Shown: piece after piece, positions 8,101-15,565 of the stretch | Position numbering within the stretch: the first letter of the stretch is position 1 | Layout: each line of letters starts with the position of its first letter | IMG/VR virus record: IMGVR_UViG_3300028550_000266 | Coordinates: 1 to 26,883 of that record | Reading direction: 5' to 3' (one strand) | From: a virus | DNA length: 26,883 bases | Notes under the pieces: generated by a model | Databases searched by the model: none | Told to the model about the DNA's origin: nothing | What the model saw: the letters and a program-made list of their open reading frames with translations, nothing else | Program-made: the position numbers and the translations under genes

Positions 8101-9586
8101 TGTGAGCACCCGTCAAACCAAGTCTACCAAACACAGAAGCACTGGCACGACTAATCTTTCCCTCTAGGTAATTAAGGAATGACACCTTAGTGTCTGATGT
8201 GTAACGCCAAGTCTCTTCGAACTTACCTGTATCAACGAACTCATCAAGGTCAATCGTGTCATCAAAGGAGATCGCCCACTTGTTATTAGCTTCATCAATA
8301 GGTACAACGGTAGCCTCAGGTATATCCTTAGCATACTTCTCAGCTGTTCTCTTAGTTACAGGAGCACCTGTCTTAGGGTTACCCATGATTACTGACAACT
8401 TACCTGTCGTGTAATCTAGTTTGGTATTAATAAAGGACTTGTTAAGTTTCTTCTCTAAGCCTTCTACCTTCTTAGTAATGAAGGTGTTAAGACTGTCTTT
8501 GTCCAATACCTCACCCAGAACTGTTCTTACGTACTCGAAAGCCTCAGTAGCTACCTCATGGGCTGTCTGACTCTTCGCAGCAGACGATGCAAGGGGCCGT
8601 ACAGGGGCTTCGTCACCTACTAGGTCCACAACACTCAACCCCATGGAACCTAGGTTCTCTGGCTCGTCTGTGCGTCTAGCAATGTTCTCTGCAACTTCAG
8701 TAGCAGCCTCAGGACCAGCAATAGCACCAGCACGAGTAGAGGCTGTAGGTGATTTACCCACAGCATTAAGAACCTTAGCTATCTTACGGGATTGGTTTAT
8801 TGTTGTAGCAGTCTTAACTACACCCTTAGTTGCAAGAGAAGCCAGTGGTACTAGATCAATAGCACCAAGGATTGCATCACCAAGTGCATTGTCATCGTTA
8901 CCTAACTTAGTAGCTGAAGCTAGTAGCTCTTGGATAGCAAAGGGGTTATCTCCAAAGAGAAAACCTTCTTCAAGGTACTCGTTAATCTTTGTATCAAGAA
9001 AGATCTCGAACTCAGGTACTGACATGTCACCAGCAATAGCACGGGCAAACTCAGCATTGACAGAACTAGGTTTAAAGGTTGCTTGTTCGAAGGCACCGAT
9101 AGGGAAGTTACGTAGGATGTAACGGTCAAACCAGTTAGCCACGGTACCTGCACCTGTCTTAGCTGCATTGTCTTCAATGGCATCCTGAAGCTTCTCTACT
9201 GTTAGCTGATACTTGATGGTGGCTCTGTTGGATGCCTCAGTCAGGGCTGGGTTCTTCATAGCTTGGAATGAGTTGTCAAAGAAGTCACCGAGGGTAACCA
9301 AGTCAGAACCTTTAGCTGACTGATCAGCAAGATCTAAGGCTGTCTCTTCTACGTTATCATCCATTACGTCTAGGTTACTGATTGTCTCAGTGATACTGTT
9401 TGTCACACCTGTTGAGACCTCAGCACGTATGTCTGTGATCTCCTCTGGTAGTTGACCTGTAGCTCCTAGCACTGCTGTATCTCTACGTTCAGTTGCTGAA
9501 GCCCTTGGATCAGGTTGTGTAGTCTCGTAGACTACTTCATCGTCACCAAGTACGGTAACATCCTGTTCACCTAAAATAGAAGCCAT
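5180..9586 (-). CDS. Very large internal virion (ejection) protein, T7 gp16-like by size and position
   Basis: With 1468 residues this is the largest gene of the window, and slightly longer than T7 gp16 (1318), the inner-core protein ejected into the cell at infection. It starts after AAGG, two bases past the gp14-like gene. The sequence is mainly helical with Ala-rich stretches. A hydrophobic segment at about 237-258 and Gly/Ala-rich hydrophobic runs near 980-1000 and 1185-1200 could insert into membranes. The C-terminal third (about 950-1180, with KTFLFDPFQTFLQSVQ and GVLRVPTQFYSFMLRAFEG) looks like the best conserved part. I see no lytic transglycosylase signature at the N-terminus, unlike T7 gp16. 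Residues 631-648 (VLPDGAEFIDAASGAKFT) resemble the C-terminal tails of the next two genes. The exact family is uncertain. Confidence 0.85.
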   Translation of the reverse strand: MASILGEQDVTVLGDDEVVYETTQPDPRASATERRDTAVLGATGQLPEEITDIRAEVSTGVTNSITETISNLDVMDDNVEETALDLADQSAKGSDLVTLGDFFDNSFQAMKNPALTEASNRATIKYQLTVEKLQDAIEDNAAKTGAGTVANWFDRYILRNFPIGAFEQATFKPSSVNAEFARAIAGDMSVPEFEIFLDTKINEYLEEGFLFGDNPFAIQELLASATKLGNDDNALGDAILGAIDLVPLASLATKGVVKTATTINQSRKIAKVLNAVGKSPTASTRAGAIAGPEAATEVAENIARRTDEPENLGSMGLSVVDLVGDEAPVRPLASSAAKSQTAHEVATEAFEYVRTVLGEVLDKDSLNTFITKKVEGLEKKLNKSFINTKLDYTTGKLSVIMGNPKTGAPVTKRTAEKYAKDIPEATVVPIDEANNKWAISFDDTIDLDEFVDTGKFEETWRYTSDTKVSFLNYLEGKISRASASVFGRLGLTGAHIRDNAALTNLANRGESGSVRLSQLSKTMLDKLGAVSGYEFEKIGEIVERLQSGDLASQRVWYSTDDFIDKWKADNKGKAPSQKVIDAYKATIDLSDFNYIVTATEMVKALHKKGYRRISTVVNGEQMFLAGRPVDVLPDGAEFIDAASGAKFTMDDYDGPVANIFETDMDVGGVKYVVDTDVVKPLEIEDAMGYNAGGPRVNPTATEFVVLLDEAGKPVNVVLSASSPKSSALAVNQLETLYKAAKNNTLTDELVEANSDWNTSITTRDEVLAWFRSNKIDLDGPSLKFTSKKRNDSLFVGAQGEATIPENFSLDEFYTFTNKRNDNPLTHFGNGSATVNDNPLKSILNQTNTVNRRLGFSKYTQAAKVSIGKKIKQIADPSSSNKDYNSYYDNIGKWLGDKDSNDITRKIYERKRIVELRMGAEGIGDRYVSRLAEDASNFIYDQTGKKFNIGNPTHFLNNYGFKKTFLFDPFQTFLQSVQVIPMVAMAGVDDGIKGIVMGKQLMNSLELTGKPLETYLERFGKVFEYSTEEARELRQLFIDLARYEVDPSNISEGFQKPTNSSTRSSNLSTRATGKKVGKAWEKGMNAGMYFFNKGEQISRVSAFGVAARKWKAANKGKSVLSEEARTWVSNKEQAYTLNMTNMSRAQIQQGVLRVPTQFYSFMLRAFEGIFIGKDLTPSERIKLAVMMGPFWGTTGIGISNEAPAVEAMNSYLPEDLQIKPGSDTYRLVKNGGVDALFAWAGGDDVPEVATASRVGLGDGVMQTFRNYREGTVGEVVLGAGGGAAGDLVFDFSSWMGSIVRGDKVVIEEKTLEVIRNIKFIDSFAKARGMYVDKAYMSKKGGEVDFRYNNLDILFTAVGVPLEEVQQVYDSKDIIYNGNKVYRQHVKEITPRINKYWRALDDQDFERAKEIKLSLNYSISHMSGLEPELQDKLRVMVYKGFAETTTFERVKQLQRLGRRLEAEQLRKTTQ

Positions 9587-9588
9587 TA

Positions 9589-10038
9589 TTATTTTACCTT
9601 TTCCTTCACTGCCTCAGATGATGCATTAGTGTTAGAAGTGTTGTTAGGATTGTTGAAGGCACCAGCACTGTAAGCACTTGAGAAAGTATTGGTCAGTTTA
9701 GCAAACCCTGCAAGTGTCGCAGACTTACTGTTAGCAATACTAATTCTGTCTGACAAACCTGACAACTGGTTAGCTGTTCCTATGTTACCCCCAAGTTGAG
9801 ATGACAAGGAGGACATACCCCCAGCAAAGCCTGAGCCACCAGCAATACCAAAAGCACCAGCTTGTGCTTGAGACTGTGCTCGTAGTATCTGTTGTTCACG
9901 TACAGCCTGACGTTGACTACGACGAGCTTGAACCTGCTGCTGTTGACGTTGAGCCTTAGCTGCTTTCTTCTGTTGGTTCATAGACGAAACCGTGGCGGAT
10001 GTAGATATGGCTGCGAGTACAAGGGTGGCTATGTTCAT
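9589..10038 (-). CDS. Internal virion protein, T7 gp14-like
   Basis: The 149-residue protein has an N-terminal hydrophobic stretch (NIATLVLAAISTSATVSSM). A long Gln/Arg/Ala-rich helix follows at about 22-60 (QQKKAAKAQRQQQQVQARRS). A Gly/Ser-rich segment and a polar C-terminus complete it. This composition, and the place directly upstream of two very large proteins and downstream of the tail-tube genes, is characteristic of T7 gp14-type ejection proteins (T7 gp14 has 196 residues), which pass into the outer membrane at infection. The ribosome-binding site AGGAG at about nine bases fixes the start. The following 1468-residue gene begins two bases after the stop, consistent with coordinated production of the inner core. 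Confidence 0.8.
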   Translation of the reverse strand: MNIATLVLAAISTSATVSSMNQQKKAAKAQRQQQQVQARRSQRQAVREQQILRAQSQAQAGAFGIAGGSGFAGGMSSLSSQLGGNIGTANQLSGLSDRISIANSKSATLAGFAKLTNTFSSAYSAGAFNNPNNTSNTNASSEAVKEKVK

Positions 10039-10039
10039 T

Positions 10040-10366
10040 TTATTCTCCTATATATCTGTAGATAGATAAGCCTTCGTGGTACTCAAGGTACTCAAAACCA
10101 AGTCTAACCACTAATCTAGCTAATTTTGTATTGTCTGGTTCGAAGGCTATATGTGTCTCAGGATACCCTGACGCCTTAAAGAACTCATCCCAATCTTCAA
10201 GCATGAACTTCATTTCTATAAATGTTGAACGATCAAACTTATCTACCACTGGTAAATGAATAGCTACGAGACCCCCGCCGTACTCTAGATGAGCTTCAAA
10301 GTTTTCACCCTTAATGCCGTTTAGTCTTTTGTATCGTGGTTGGTTAGAAACGGGTGTTGACTGCAT
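10040..10366 (-). CDS. GNAT-fold-like small protein at the T7 gp13 position
   Basis: The chosen start is ATG 10366, giving 108 residues (MQSTPVSNQPRYKRL). A TTG four codons earlier (10378) is possible, but the GGAA before the ATG fits better. The middle has LVAIHLPVVDKFDRSTFIEM, and the end has NTKLARLVVRLGFEYLEYHE followed by a short strand. The 'N-x-x-A-x-x-L-V-x-x-L-G-F-E' segment is the usual C-terminal signature of GNAT acetyltransferases. The normal acetyl-CoA loop ([RQ]xxGx[GA]) is not visible, so it may be a non-catalytic relative. T7 gene 13 lies at the same place, between tubular tail B and gp14, and related phages carry GNAT-like proteins there; T7 gp13 is needed for virion assembly. 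The gene overlaps the end of the tail gene by 23 bases. Confidence 0.75.
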   Translation of the reverse strand: MQSTPVSNQPRYKRLNGIKGENFEAHLEYGGGLVAIHLPVVDKFDRSTFIEMKFMLEDWDEFFKASGYPETHIAFEPDNTKLARLVVRLGFEYLEYHEGLSIYRYIGE

Positions 10367-12500
10367 TAAGTATTCCAAAGCCTAGCAATACGAAGTCCTT
10401 ACCTTGTTCACTCTCGAACCTAAGGCGCATACTACGGCCATGGCCTCTCATCTTTAGTCGTGTGGTTACGACAGTTTCAGGATAGTCCCATGTGCCAAGG
10501 CTGGACTCGTTAACAACAGGAGTATACTTCAAACGGTATGCCTGTTGTGGTGACGACGAAGTGTTAGTACGGAAGTCCCAGTATGATGAGACGAGTAGTG
10601 ACGACTCACGAACTGGTGTATAACCTAGTGTGTCACTGCCTGAGAAACCTGTCTCAGTAGGACGTAGATACACTTGTATATACGGAGCATTCTTCTTGAG
10701 GATCAAGTCACCCATAAAGTCATAACCAGCTTCAGCATATGAACTGTAGTTAGAGTCACCCCAGTCTAAGAAGTCAGTACCTGAGAAGAGACCCATTGTC
10801 ATCTTACCTGTAGCACCGTCATAGACCATCAAGACAATGGCTGCATCAGCTTGTGACAACTCAGTTAAGCTTGAAACAACAACGTCATCCCCTGCTGAGG
10901 TAAGCACATCATCACCGTCTAGTGTGATAACATCGTTGTCAACAAAGTTAGATCCGAAGCCAGGGTAGTACTCAGCCCCTAAGATAAAGTCAGGGTTAGT
11001 TGCACTATCAGCTACAGTCCACGGGTAGAAAGCTTGTAGGGTTATATCAAGAGTGAGTACTTTATTCTTCTTGTTATTAACTAGCTCACCGTTGTTAGGG
11101 TAGAACCAATGTACTCTCTTGTTGGTCTCATCGTATACAGCTGTACACTTCTGACGAGCACTACCATCAATAGCTTCAAAGAAGGTCTGGATTGTACCTA
11201 TGCTAAGGTTCTGTTCCTGAGCACGACCTGACACCTGATCAAAGTTAAGTGTGTGGATACCGTGCTTAGACCACCAGATAGGTACGCCTTCAACACTGAC
11301 ATAGGAATGAGGATTGTTTAAACCGATCTGAGATACACGAGAGATAGCATACTGAGTAGCTTTGAAGACACCATCAACACCTGTGATCTGCCATACACCG
11401 TTCTCAGCAAAGACAAAGATGGAGCTACCGAACACATGGAGCTTCAGGATGTTAGAAGCTTCAGGGATAGAGATAACACCACCGTCAGTATCAAGTAGAT
11501 CACTGATCTCTTCTGATGTTGGGTCATTCTGTTGGTAACAACGATCAACTTCAGATATGTTGTCCAAGTATTTACTGAACAGTATCTTACCAGTATTCTT
11601 TGAACCTGTCAATCCAGCATAGAAGATACGACCAGAGAAAGATGCTACAGCTTTGAATCGGCTGTTCTCATTCTCAGTTGTAATACTTCCAATACCTGAT
11701 GCTACACTACGGTTCTTAGAGAAGAAGTCAAGGATGAAGTTACCGTTACCTGTTAGGGATGTACCACTAAATACGTTATCCCACTCAGATGCACTGAAGT
11801 TACCGTCAGCATCCTTACCTGAATACCAAGGGTGAGTAAGTGCTGGGTAACCTGGATAAGCTGCTAAAGCTGCTGAACCTTTAACACCTGACCAACCTGA
11901 GTTAGCAGTGTCATACTGACGGTTAAGGTCAGGGCTGCTGGTTCCTGTACTATAAGTACTTGTGTCACCTAGCCACTCAAAGTCTCTGACACGAGGGGAG
12001 ATCTGTGTAGTGGAGATCGTGTTAGCATCATCATCGTATTCGATGTAGAACGGTTCGATAGCTTCAGAAGCAATGACAAGATTGCCATTGACGGTATCCA
12101 TCTGTACTTTAGCTAGACCTGGGCCAACACTACCTGAGAAATTAAATGTATTAAGGTTGACAGAAAAACTCTCTTGGTTGCCTGAGTATGGTTCCGAAGA
12201 GGTATTGTAGAAACGTAGAGTTGTACCGTCCTGTACGACAAGGAAGTCAAGACCAGCTACACCAGCTGCATTCTTCCATCTGCCAGTTGTAAAGACAAAG
12301 GTGTTATTAACCGTGAAGGTTGAGTTAACATTACTTGTCTCTAGCTTAGCTGCTAGTCTACGACGACGAGAGCCATCTCTCTCAAGGAGGCAGTTAGATT
12401 CATCAATGGAAGCATCTTCAGGAAAGGTAAGTTCACCAGCCTCAGTTACTAGACCCTTGATGAACGTGTTTACTACCTTTTGACTTAATCTCTGCGCCAT
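10344..12500 (-). CDS. Tubular tail protein B-like (tail nozzle)
   Basis: The 718-residue, beta-rich protein opens MAQRLSQKVVNTFIKGLVTE and continues with an ELTFPEDASIDESNC segment and an Arg cluster (DGSRRRR). This start is typical of tubular tail protein B homologues of marine T7-like phages; T7 gp12 has 794 residues. In T7, six copies form the nozzle below the gp11 ring, hold the fibres and close the channel. The gene lies after tubular tail A and before the gp13/gp14-like genes, the canonical order. Further in, segments such as FSKYLDNISEVDRC and ILKLHVFGSSIFVFAENGVWQ look like propeller-type beta repeats. The start lies inside the end of the 110-residue gene (59-base overlap in another frame), with only a weak GGAAG site. 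Confidence 0.9.
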   Translation of the reverse strand: MAQRLSQKVVNTFIKGLVTEAGELTFPEDASIDESNCLLERDGSRRRRLAAKLETSNVNSTFTVNNTFVFTTGRWKNAAGVAGLDFLVVQDGTTLRFYNTSSEPYSGNQESFSVNLNTFNFSGSVGPGLAKVQMDTVNGNLVIASEAIEPFYIEYDDDANTISTTQISPRVRDFEWLGDTSTYSTGTSSPDLNRQYDTANSGWSGVKGSAALAAYPGYPALTHPWYSGKDADGNFSASEWDNVFSGTSLTGNGNFILDFFSKNRSVASGIGSITTENENSRFKAVASFSGRIFYAGLTGSKNTGKILFSKYLDNISEVDRCYQQNDPTSEEISDLLDTDGGVISIPEASNILKLHVFGSSIFVFAENGVWQITGVDGVFKATQYAISRVSQIGLNNPHSYVSVEGVPIWWSKHGIHTLNFDQVSGRAQEQNLSIGTIQTFFEAIDGSARQKCTAVYDETNKRVHWFYPNNGELVNNKKNKVLTLDITLQAFYPWTVADSATNPDFILGAEYYPGFGSNFVDNDVITLDGDDVLTSAGDDVVVSSLTELSQADAAIVLMVYDGATGKMTMGLFSGTDFLDWGDSNYSSYAEAGYDFMGDLILKKNAPYIQVYLRPTETGFSGSDTLGYTPVRESSLLVSSYWDFRTNTSSSPQQAYRLKYTPVVNESSLGTWDYPETVVTTRLKMRGHGRSMRLRFESEQGKDFVLLGFGILNAVNTRF

Positions 12501-12774
12501 CTTGTTTCTTCCGTTCTTCTCTAGCTTTACTGAAATTATCTCGGCGAACTGTCTTGGATTCTTTCTTATTCCTTAGGTAGAACTCTACAGCTTCCTTAGC
12601 TTTTAGGATACTTGAGTACTTACCTTGGAGTTCCTCAGGGTTTTGACCCATCTCGAACTTAATCTCAAAGAAGATAAATCCGTCATTAGCCTTCTGGATT
12701 ATAATGTCAGTGTTAAGTTTGTCAGTCTTGCAGACACACCTTTGGTTAGGTTTGTCTTCTAGGAATTGAACCAT
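12442..12774 (-). CDS. Small charged protein between tubular tail A and B genes
   Basis: The 110-residue protein is not recognised. The first half (MVQFLEDKPNQRCVCKTDKL, then DIIIQKANDGFIFFEIKF) looks like a small alpha/beta domain. The second half is strongly basic and helical (AKEAVEFYLRNKKESKTVRR and more Lys/Arg) with a polar tail ending in HVHQGSSN. The ATG overlaps the tubular tail A stop by one base (TAATG), so it is probably translated by coupling. Its last 59 bases overlap the start of the tubular tail B gene in another frame. The C-terminal residues made by this overlap may be under dual constraint. Neither location nor composition gives a function. A small chaperone or nucleic-acid-binding assembly factor is conceivable. 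Confidence 0.75.
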   Translation of the reverse strand: MVQFLEDKPNQRCVCKTDKLNTDIIIQKANDGFIFFEIKFEMGQNPEELQGKYSSILKAKEAVEFYLRNKKESKTVRRDNFSKAREERKKQDGAEIKSKGSKHVHQGSSN

Positions 12775-13505
12775 TAGTATCTTCCGTAGTGAGGGCGTTT
12801 GTTAGCTCGTTTGGTTTTATACATATCGTTCTGAACGAAGGACTTTAGTCGTCTAGCTGACTGTTCAATCTTAGGGTCAGACCCTGACTTAAACAAAGAG
12901 AAGCAAGTAGACTTAGCTTCAGCAAGCATGTAAGGAAGCATGGTGTCATCTAGGTCAGGCTGAAAGTTATCAGCAATAGTGAAGCTTGGGTAGGTGTAAC
13001 CGAAAGCTCTTGTCTTACTATTCTGGAGTGTTGAGTCAACAGCTGCATCATAAGAGTTCATGACAATATGTTCATCGTCAAAGCTTGTGTAGTACGTAGG
13101 GCTACTATCGTTACCGACGTACAGTGTTGTTCCACCCTTCACGTCAGTCACTATAATGTTGTTAGAGGTACCTTGGTTCATACGATCAATGAAGACCATA
13201 GGCTCGACAAAGGTAATCTCTCTGTAGCTAGTACCCGTAGTTGCAACGTCATAGTCCACACGGCTTAGCTGACGAGTATTGATAGGGTAAGAGAAATGTG
13301 TTGGCTTAGTGCTATCTGACAAAGCTGTAAGTTTAATTAGCTGTCTATGCTCAGGTATATCCCGTGCTGCAATAAGGTTGAAGTAAGTGTCCTGGATGAC
13401 AGAAGCAATCTGTTCAGCTTCAACTGAGTCACTAATAGAGTTGACACCTTCTGAATCCATATCACTAAGGATTGATTGGACCATTTCTAATAGAGTACGT
13501 TTCAT
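12774..13505 (-). CDS. Tubular tail protein A-like (head-tail adaptor)
   Basis: The 243-residue protein begins MKRTLLEMVQSILSDMDSEG with an N-terminal helical region and EAEQIASVIQDTYFNLIA. A middle beta domain follows, then a C-terminal helix bundle with MLPYMLAEAKSTCFSLFKSG and RLKSFVQNDMYKTKR. This matches the layout of T7 gp11 homologues (T7 gp11 has 196 residues), which form the dodecameric ring joining portal to nozzle. The His/Tyr/Arg-rich tail (RPHYGRY) resembles the ends of related proteins. Its place before tubular tail B supports the call. The ATG overlaps the preceding stop as TAATG. Confidence 0.9.
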   Translation of the reverse strand: MKRTLLEMVQSILSDMDSEGVNSISDSVEAEQIASVIQDTYFNLIAARDIPEHRQLIKLTALSDSTKPTHFSYPINTRQLSRVDYDVATTGTSYREITFVEPMVFIDRMNQGTSNNIIVTDVKGGTTLYVGNDSSPTYYTSFDDEHIVMNSYDAAVDSTLQNSKTRAFGYTYPSFTIADNFQPDLDDTMLPYMLAEAKSTCFSLFKSGSDPKIEQSARRLKSFVQNDMYKTKRANKRPHYGRY

Positions 13506-13975
13506 TATGTTCTATCCAATACTATAGTAAATCTTAGGATTGTTGAGGTAGATGAACCGCCATCCGTTGTAATAGTAAGAAAAGAGTTGTCTGCAATAGA
13601 GTTGTTAGATGAAGGAACTAATGAGTCTACAGCACCAGCTGCTGATCCTGATTGAGCTACAGTTATAGTTCCCATAGATGCGGCAGCTGCATTCTTAACG
13701 GTAATGGTAGCATCTGCACTACTAATAGTACCTTCAAGAACTGTTACAACTTTAACAACAGTACCTGCAAATGGTACTGGGATGTGTACGGTTTGACCAG
13801 TGGATACACTTACAAAACTACCTGAGAAAGTATCTTGAATTAGTGATGTAGATGCTGTCCATGTTCCTGAACCTGAACCGTTAGCTACGTATACCTTACC
13901 TACAGAGGCAGATGCTACACCCTTAGGCTCATGTAGATATGGGTCAGTTAGTGATGAGTGGTTTACGTTAGCCAT
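13505..13975 (-). CDS. Virion surface protein, head-fibre/decoration type
   Basis: The 156-residue protein starts MANVNHSSLTDPYLHEPKGV and continues ASASVGKVYVANGSGSGTWT. The 'DPYLHEPKGVASAxxGKVYVANGSGSGTW' pattern recurs in small virion proteins of many marine phages, and I associate it with head-fibre or decoration proteins. The remaining 110 residues are Ser/Thr/Ala/Val-rich and should fold as a beta sandwich. The gene is the first after the terminator and promoter found at 14030-14090, with a GAAGGAAC ribosome-binding site, so it may be the first gene of a separately expressed tail/ejection transcript. Location on the head is inferred from this family resemblance and from its neighbours. 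Confidence 0.8.
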   Translation of the reverse strand: MANVNHSSLTDPYLHEPKGVASASVGKVYVANGSGSGTWTASTSLIQDTFSGSFVSVSTGQTVHIPVPFAGTVVKVVTVLEGTISSADATITVKNAAAASMGTITVAQSGSAAGAVDSLVPSSNNSIADNSFLTITTDGGSSTSTILRFTIVLDRT

Positions 13976-14029
13976 GTGGGGAGTTCCTTCAGGTATAGGT
14001 ACTGTATGTACCCTGCATCGGGTAAAGAT

Positions 14030-14058
14030 ATTTTACACACATATTGAGAGTGTGTCAA
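14030..14058 (-). promoter_or_regulatory. Sigma-70-type promoter inside the virion operon
   Basis: On the minus strand, TTGACA (14058-14053) is followed after exactly 17 bases by TAAAAT (14035-14030). Transcription should start near 14023, about 48 bases before the head-fibre-like gene. The sequence just before the -35 reads TTAGTAC, resembling TTAGTTG before two other promoters of this window. It lies directly behind a terminator-like hairpin, so it can restart transcription of the tail and ejection genes. Confidence 0.75.
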
Positions 14059-14072
14059 GTACTAAGTGTAGG

Positions 14073-14090
14073 AAAGGGGCCGAAGCCCCT
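14073..14090 (-). terminator. Terminator-like UUCG hairpin after the capsid block
   Basis: On the minus strand, AGGGGC-TTCG-GCCCCT forms a 6-bp stem with the very stable UUCG tetraloop, followed by only a short T run (TT then CC). It lies 13 bases after the stop of the decoration-like gene. The short U tract suggests partial termination, comparable in place to T-phi after gene 10 in T7. There is no T run on the other side, so it is not bidirectional. Confidence 0.65.
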
Positions 14091-14102
14091 AACCTTATTT
14101 AT

Positions 14103-14576
14103 TTAGACTTCGATATACTCGATGACTAGTTTACCAGCACCAGCTGTGAAAGCAGCAGTGGCTTGTAGAGAACCAACATATGCGTTAGCTGCTCCAACAG
14201 TGGCTGTACCACCGACAAGAGCACCGTTACAAGCTACAGCTTTATTAACGGCTAAGTCTGCTACAGCAATTGCTGCGTCGATACCATCGGCATCAATAGC
14301 AGCATTGGCTACTGTAAACAAACCAAGACCCAAAGTTGCAGAACCACCAGAAGTGAAGGCAGTGGTAACAACAAAGCTAGCTGATGTAATATAGGCACCA
14401 GCTGGGATGAATGCATCGTTAGGTGTTGGTGCAACTTGAGCAGCACCTAACAAAGTCGCATCTGGGATTTCAACAACGAGAACTTTGGTTGCTCCAAGAG
14501 CACCCCCGTTGTCTTTTACTGCCCCTTGGTCACCATCGGTGAGTACAAAAAGGCCATCTGAGTTAGTGTAAGACAT
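14103..14576 (-). CDS. Probable capsid decoration/auxiliary head protein
   Basis: The 157-residue protein begins MSYTNSDGLFVLTDGDQGAV. It is dominated by Ala, Gly, Val and Thr in beta-strand-like stretches (AGAYITSASFVVTTAFTSGG, GKLVIEYIEV at the end), with no membrane segment. It follows the major capsid gene by 11 bases behind an optimal AAGGAG site, and is the last gene before a terminator. An abundant, strongly translated small beta protein next to the capsid gene suggests a head decoration protein. I do not recognise a named family. It resembles the head-fibre-like protein at 13505-13975 in composition, but I see no clear shared motif. Confidence 0.8.
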   Translation of the reverse strand: MSYTNSDGLFVLTDGDQGAVKDNGGALGATKVLVVEIPDATLLGAAQVAPTPNDAFIPAGAYITSASFVVTTAFTSGGSATLGLGLFTVANAAIDADGIDAAIAVADLAVNKAVACNGALVGGTATVGAANAYVGSLQATAAFTAGAGKLVIEYIEV

Positions 14577-14587
14577 TATATATCTCC

Positions 14588-15553
14588 TTATACTGTTGGA
14601 GTCGTGATAACACGAACCATGTTTTCAGGGCGGTACAACTTAACACCGTAACGAGCAGTGGTAACAAACTCGTGACGTTGATAGTCTTTGTTATACTCGT
14701 AATCTACTTCTGGCTGTTGACGGAATGCACCCACGAATGGATTCACAGTTGAGTCAGCTGAGAAGAACAAGTTAACTTTACCGTTTACTGTGTTGAAAGC
14801 ATTCGTGGTTGAGTTGTCACGTTCTTTCAATGCTGTGTCAGTTGCTGATGCACAATAGTTAGATGTATAAACATCGAAACCATAGACGTTAGCAATGAAA
14901 CGCATACCAGTAGCAATACCAGAACTTACAATACCTTCAAACTTAGGGTTGTTAGTTACGGCTGACAGTTGTGACAATGTGTTAATTGTAAACTCAACTG
15001 AAGGGTCAACGATAGCAACCATGTTTTGATCAGGCACGTTAGCCATTTTCAATTTCATGCGTGCATAGGCAAAGTCTTCTACTTCGATCTTACCTGCGTT
15101 ACCACCTGAGAAACGGTGAATACCATCATCAACTAAAGCTTGACCGTTGTTAGCAATACCAGCTTCAGAAGCAAGCATAGTTGTTGTTTCGAAGTGAGCC
15201 ATGATAGCACGTTCCTGCTCAGGAACAAAACGACTCATCAACTCGTTACCGTAGAAGGTATCCTGCTCAGCTTTCTTAGTCATGTATGTAGCTGAGGACA
15301 GATACTTATCGACTGAGAAGGTGAACTCACCTGTGTCAAGTGGACGGTATTCAACTGACGAATCTTCGTTGTAGTTGTCAACCTGTGCTTGACCAATAGA
15401 TGGGATGTGGAAAGTATTCCCGTCAGGGAAACCCTCAAGCATACGGACGTACCGTTGTGCCATCATCTCATCACGCAAAATCTCCTTAAGCTCGTTAGAC
15501 CAGACCTCGGTACGAGTAAGAAGGGTAGAATTAGCTGTATTCATACCAGACAT
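14588..15553 (-). CDS. Major capsid protein, T7-like (HK97 fold expected)
   Basis: The 321-residue protein is close to the T7 gp10A length (345). It starts MSGMNTANSTLLTRTEVWSN and has the N-arm/E-loop-like region NTFHIPSIGQAQVDNYNEDS, the segment MVAIVDPSVEFTINTLSQLS and the C-terminal ARYGVKLYRPENMVRVIT. The pattern of a 'DPS' strand-helix in the middle and 'YGxKLYRPE' near the C-terminus is typical of capsid proteins of marine T7-like phages. The gene lies between the scaffold and a decoration-like gene, with a TGGAG site. There is no sign of a frameshifted long form as in T7 gp10B; the stop is followed directly by a separate gene. Confidence 0.92.
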   Translation of the reverse strand: MSGMNTANSTLLTRTEVWSNELKEILRDEMMAQRYVRMLEGFPDGNTFHIPSIGQAQVDNYNEDSSVEYRPLDTGEFTFSVDKYLSSATYMTKKAEQDTFYGNELMSRFVPEQERAIMAHFETTTMLASEAGIANNGQALVDDGIHRFSGGNAGKIEVEDFAYARMKLKMANVPDQNMVAIVDPSVEFTINTLSQLSAVTNNPKFEGIVSSGIATGMRFIANVYGFDVYTSNYCASATDTALKERDNSTTNAFNTVNGKVNLFFSADSTVNPFVGAFRQQPEVDYEYNKDYQRHEFVTTARYGVKLYRPENMVRVITTPTV

Positions 15554-15565
15554 ATTATTTCTCCA

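Noticed and set aside
8643-9122. Long plus-strand ORF (159 codons) opposite the 1468-residue gene
   Set aside because: Shadow of the minus-strand gene: biased composition, no ribosome-binding site, no recognisable features. The same holds for all other plus-strand ORFs between 1145 and 24303.
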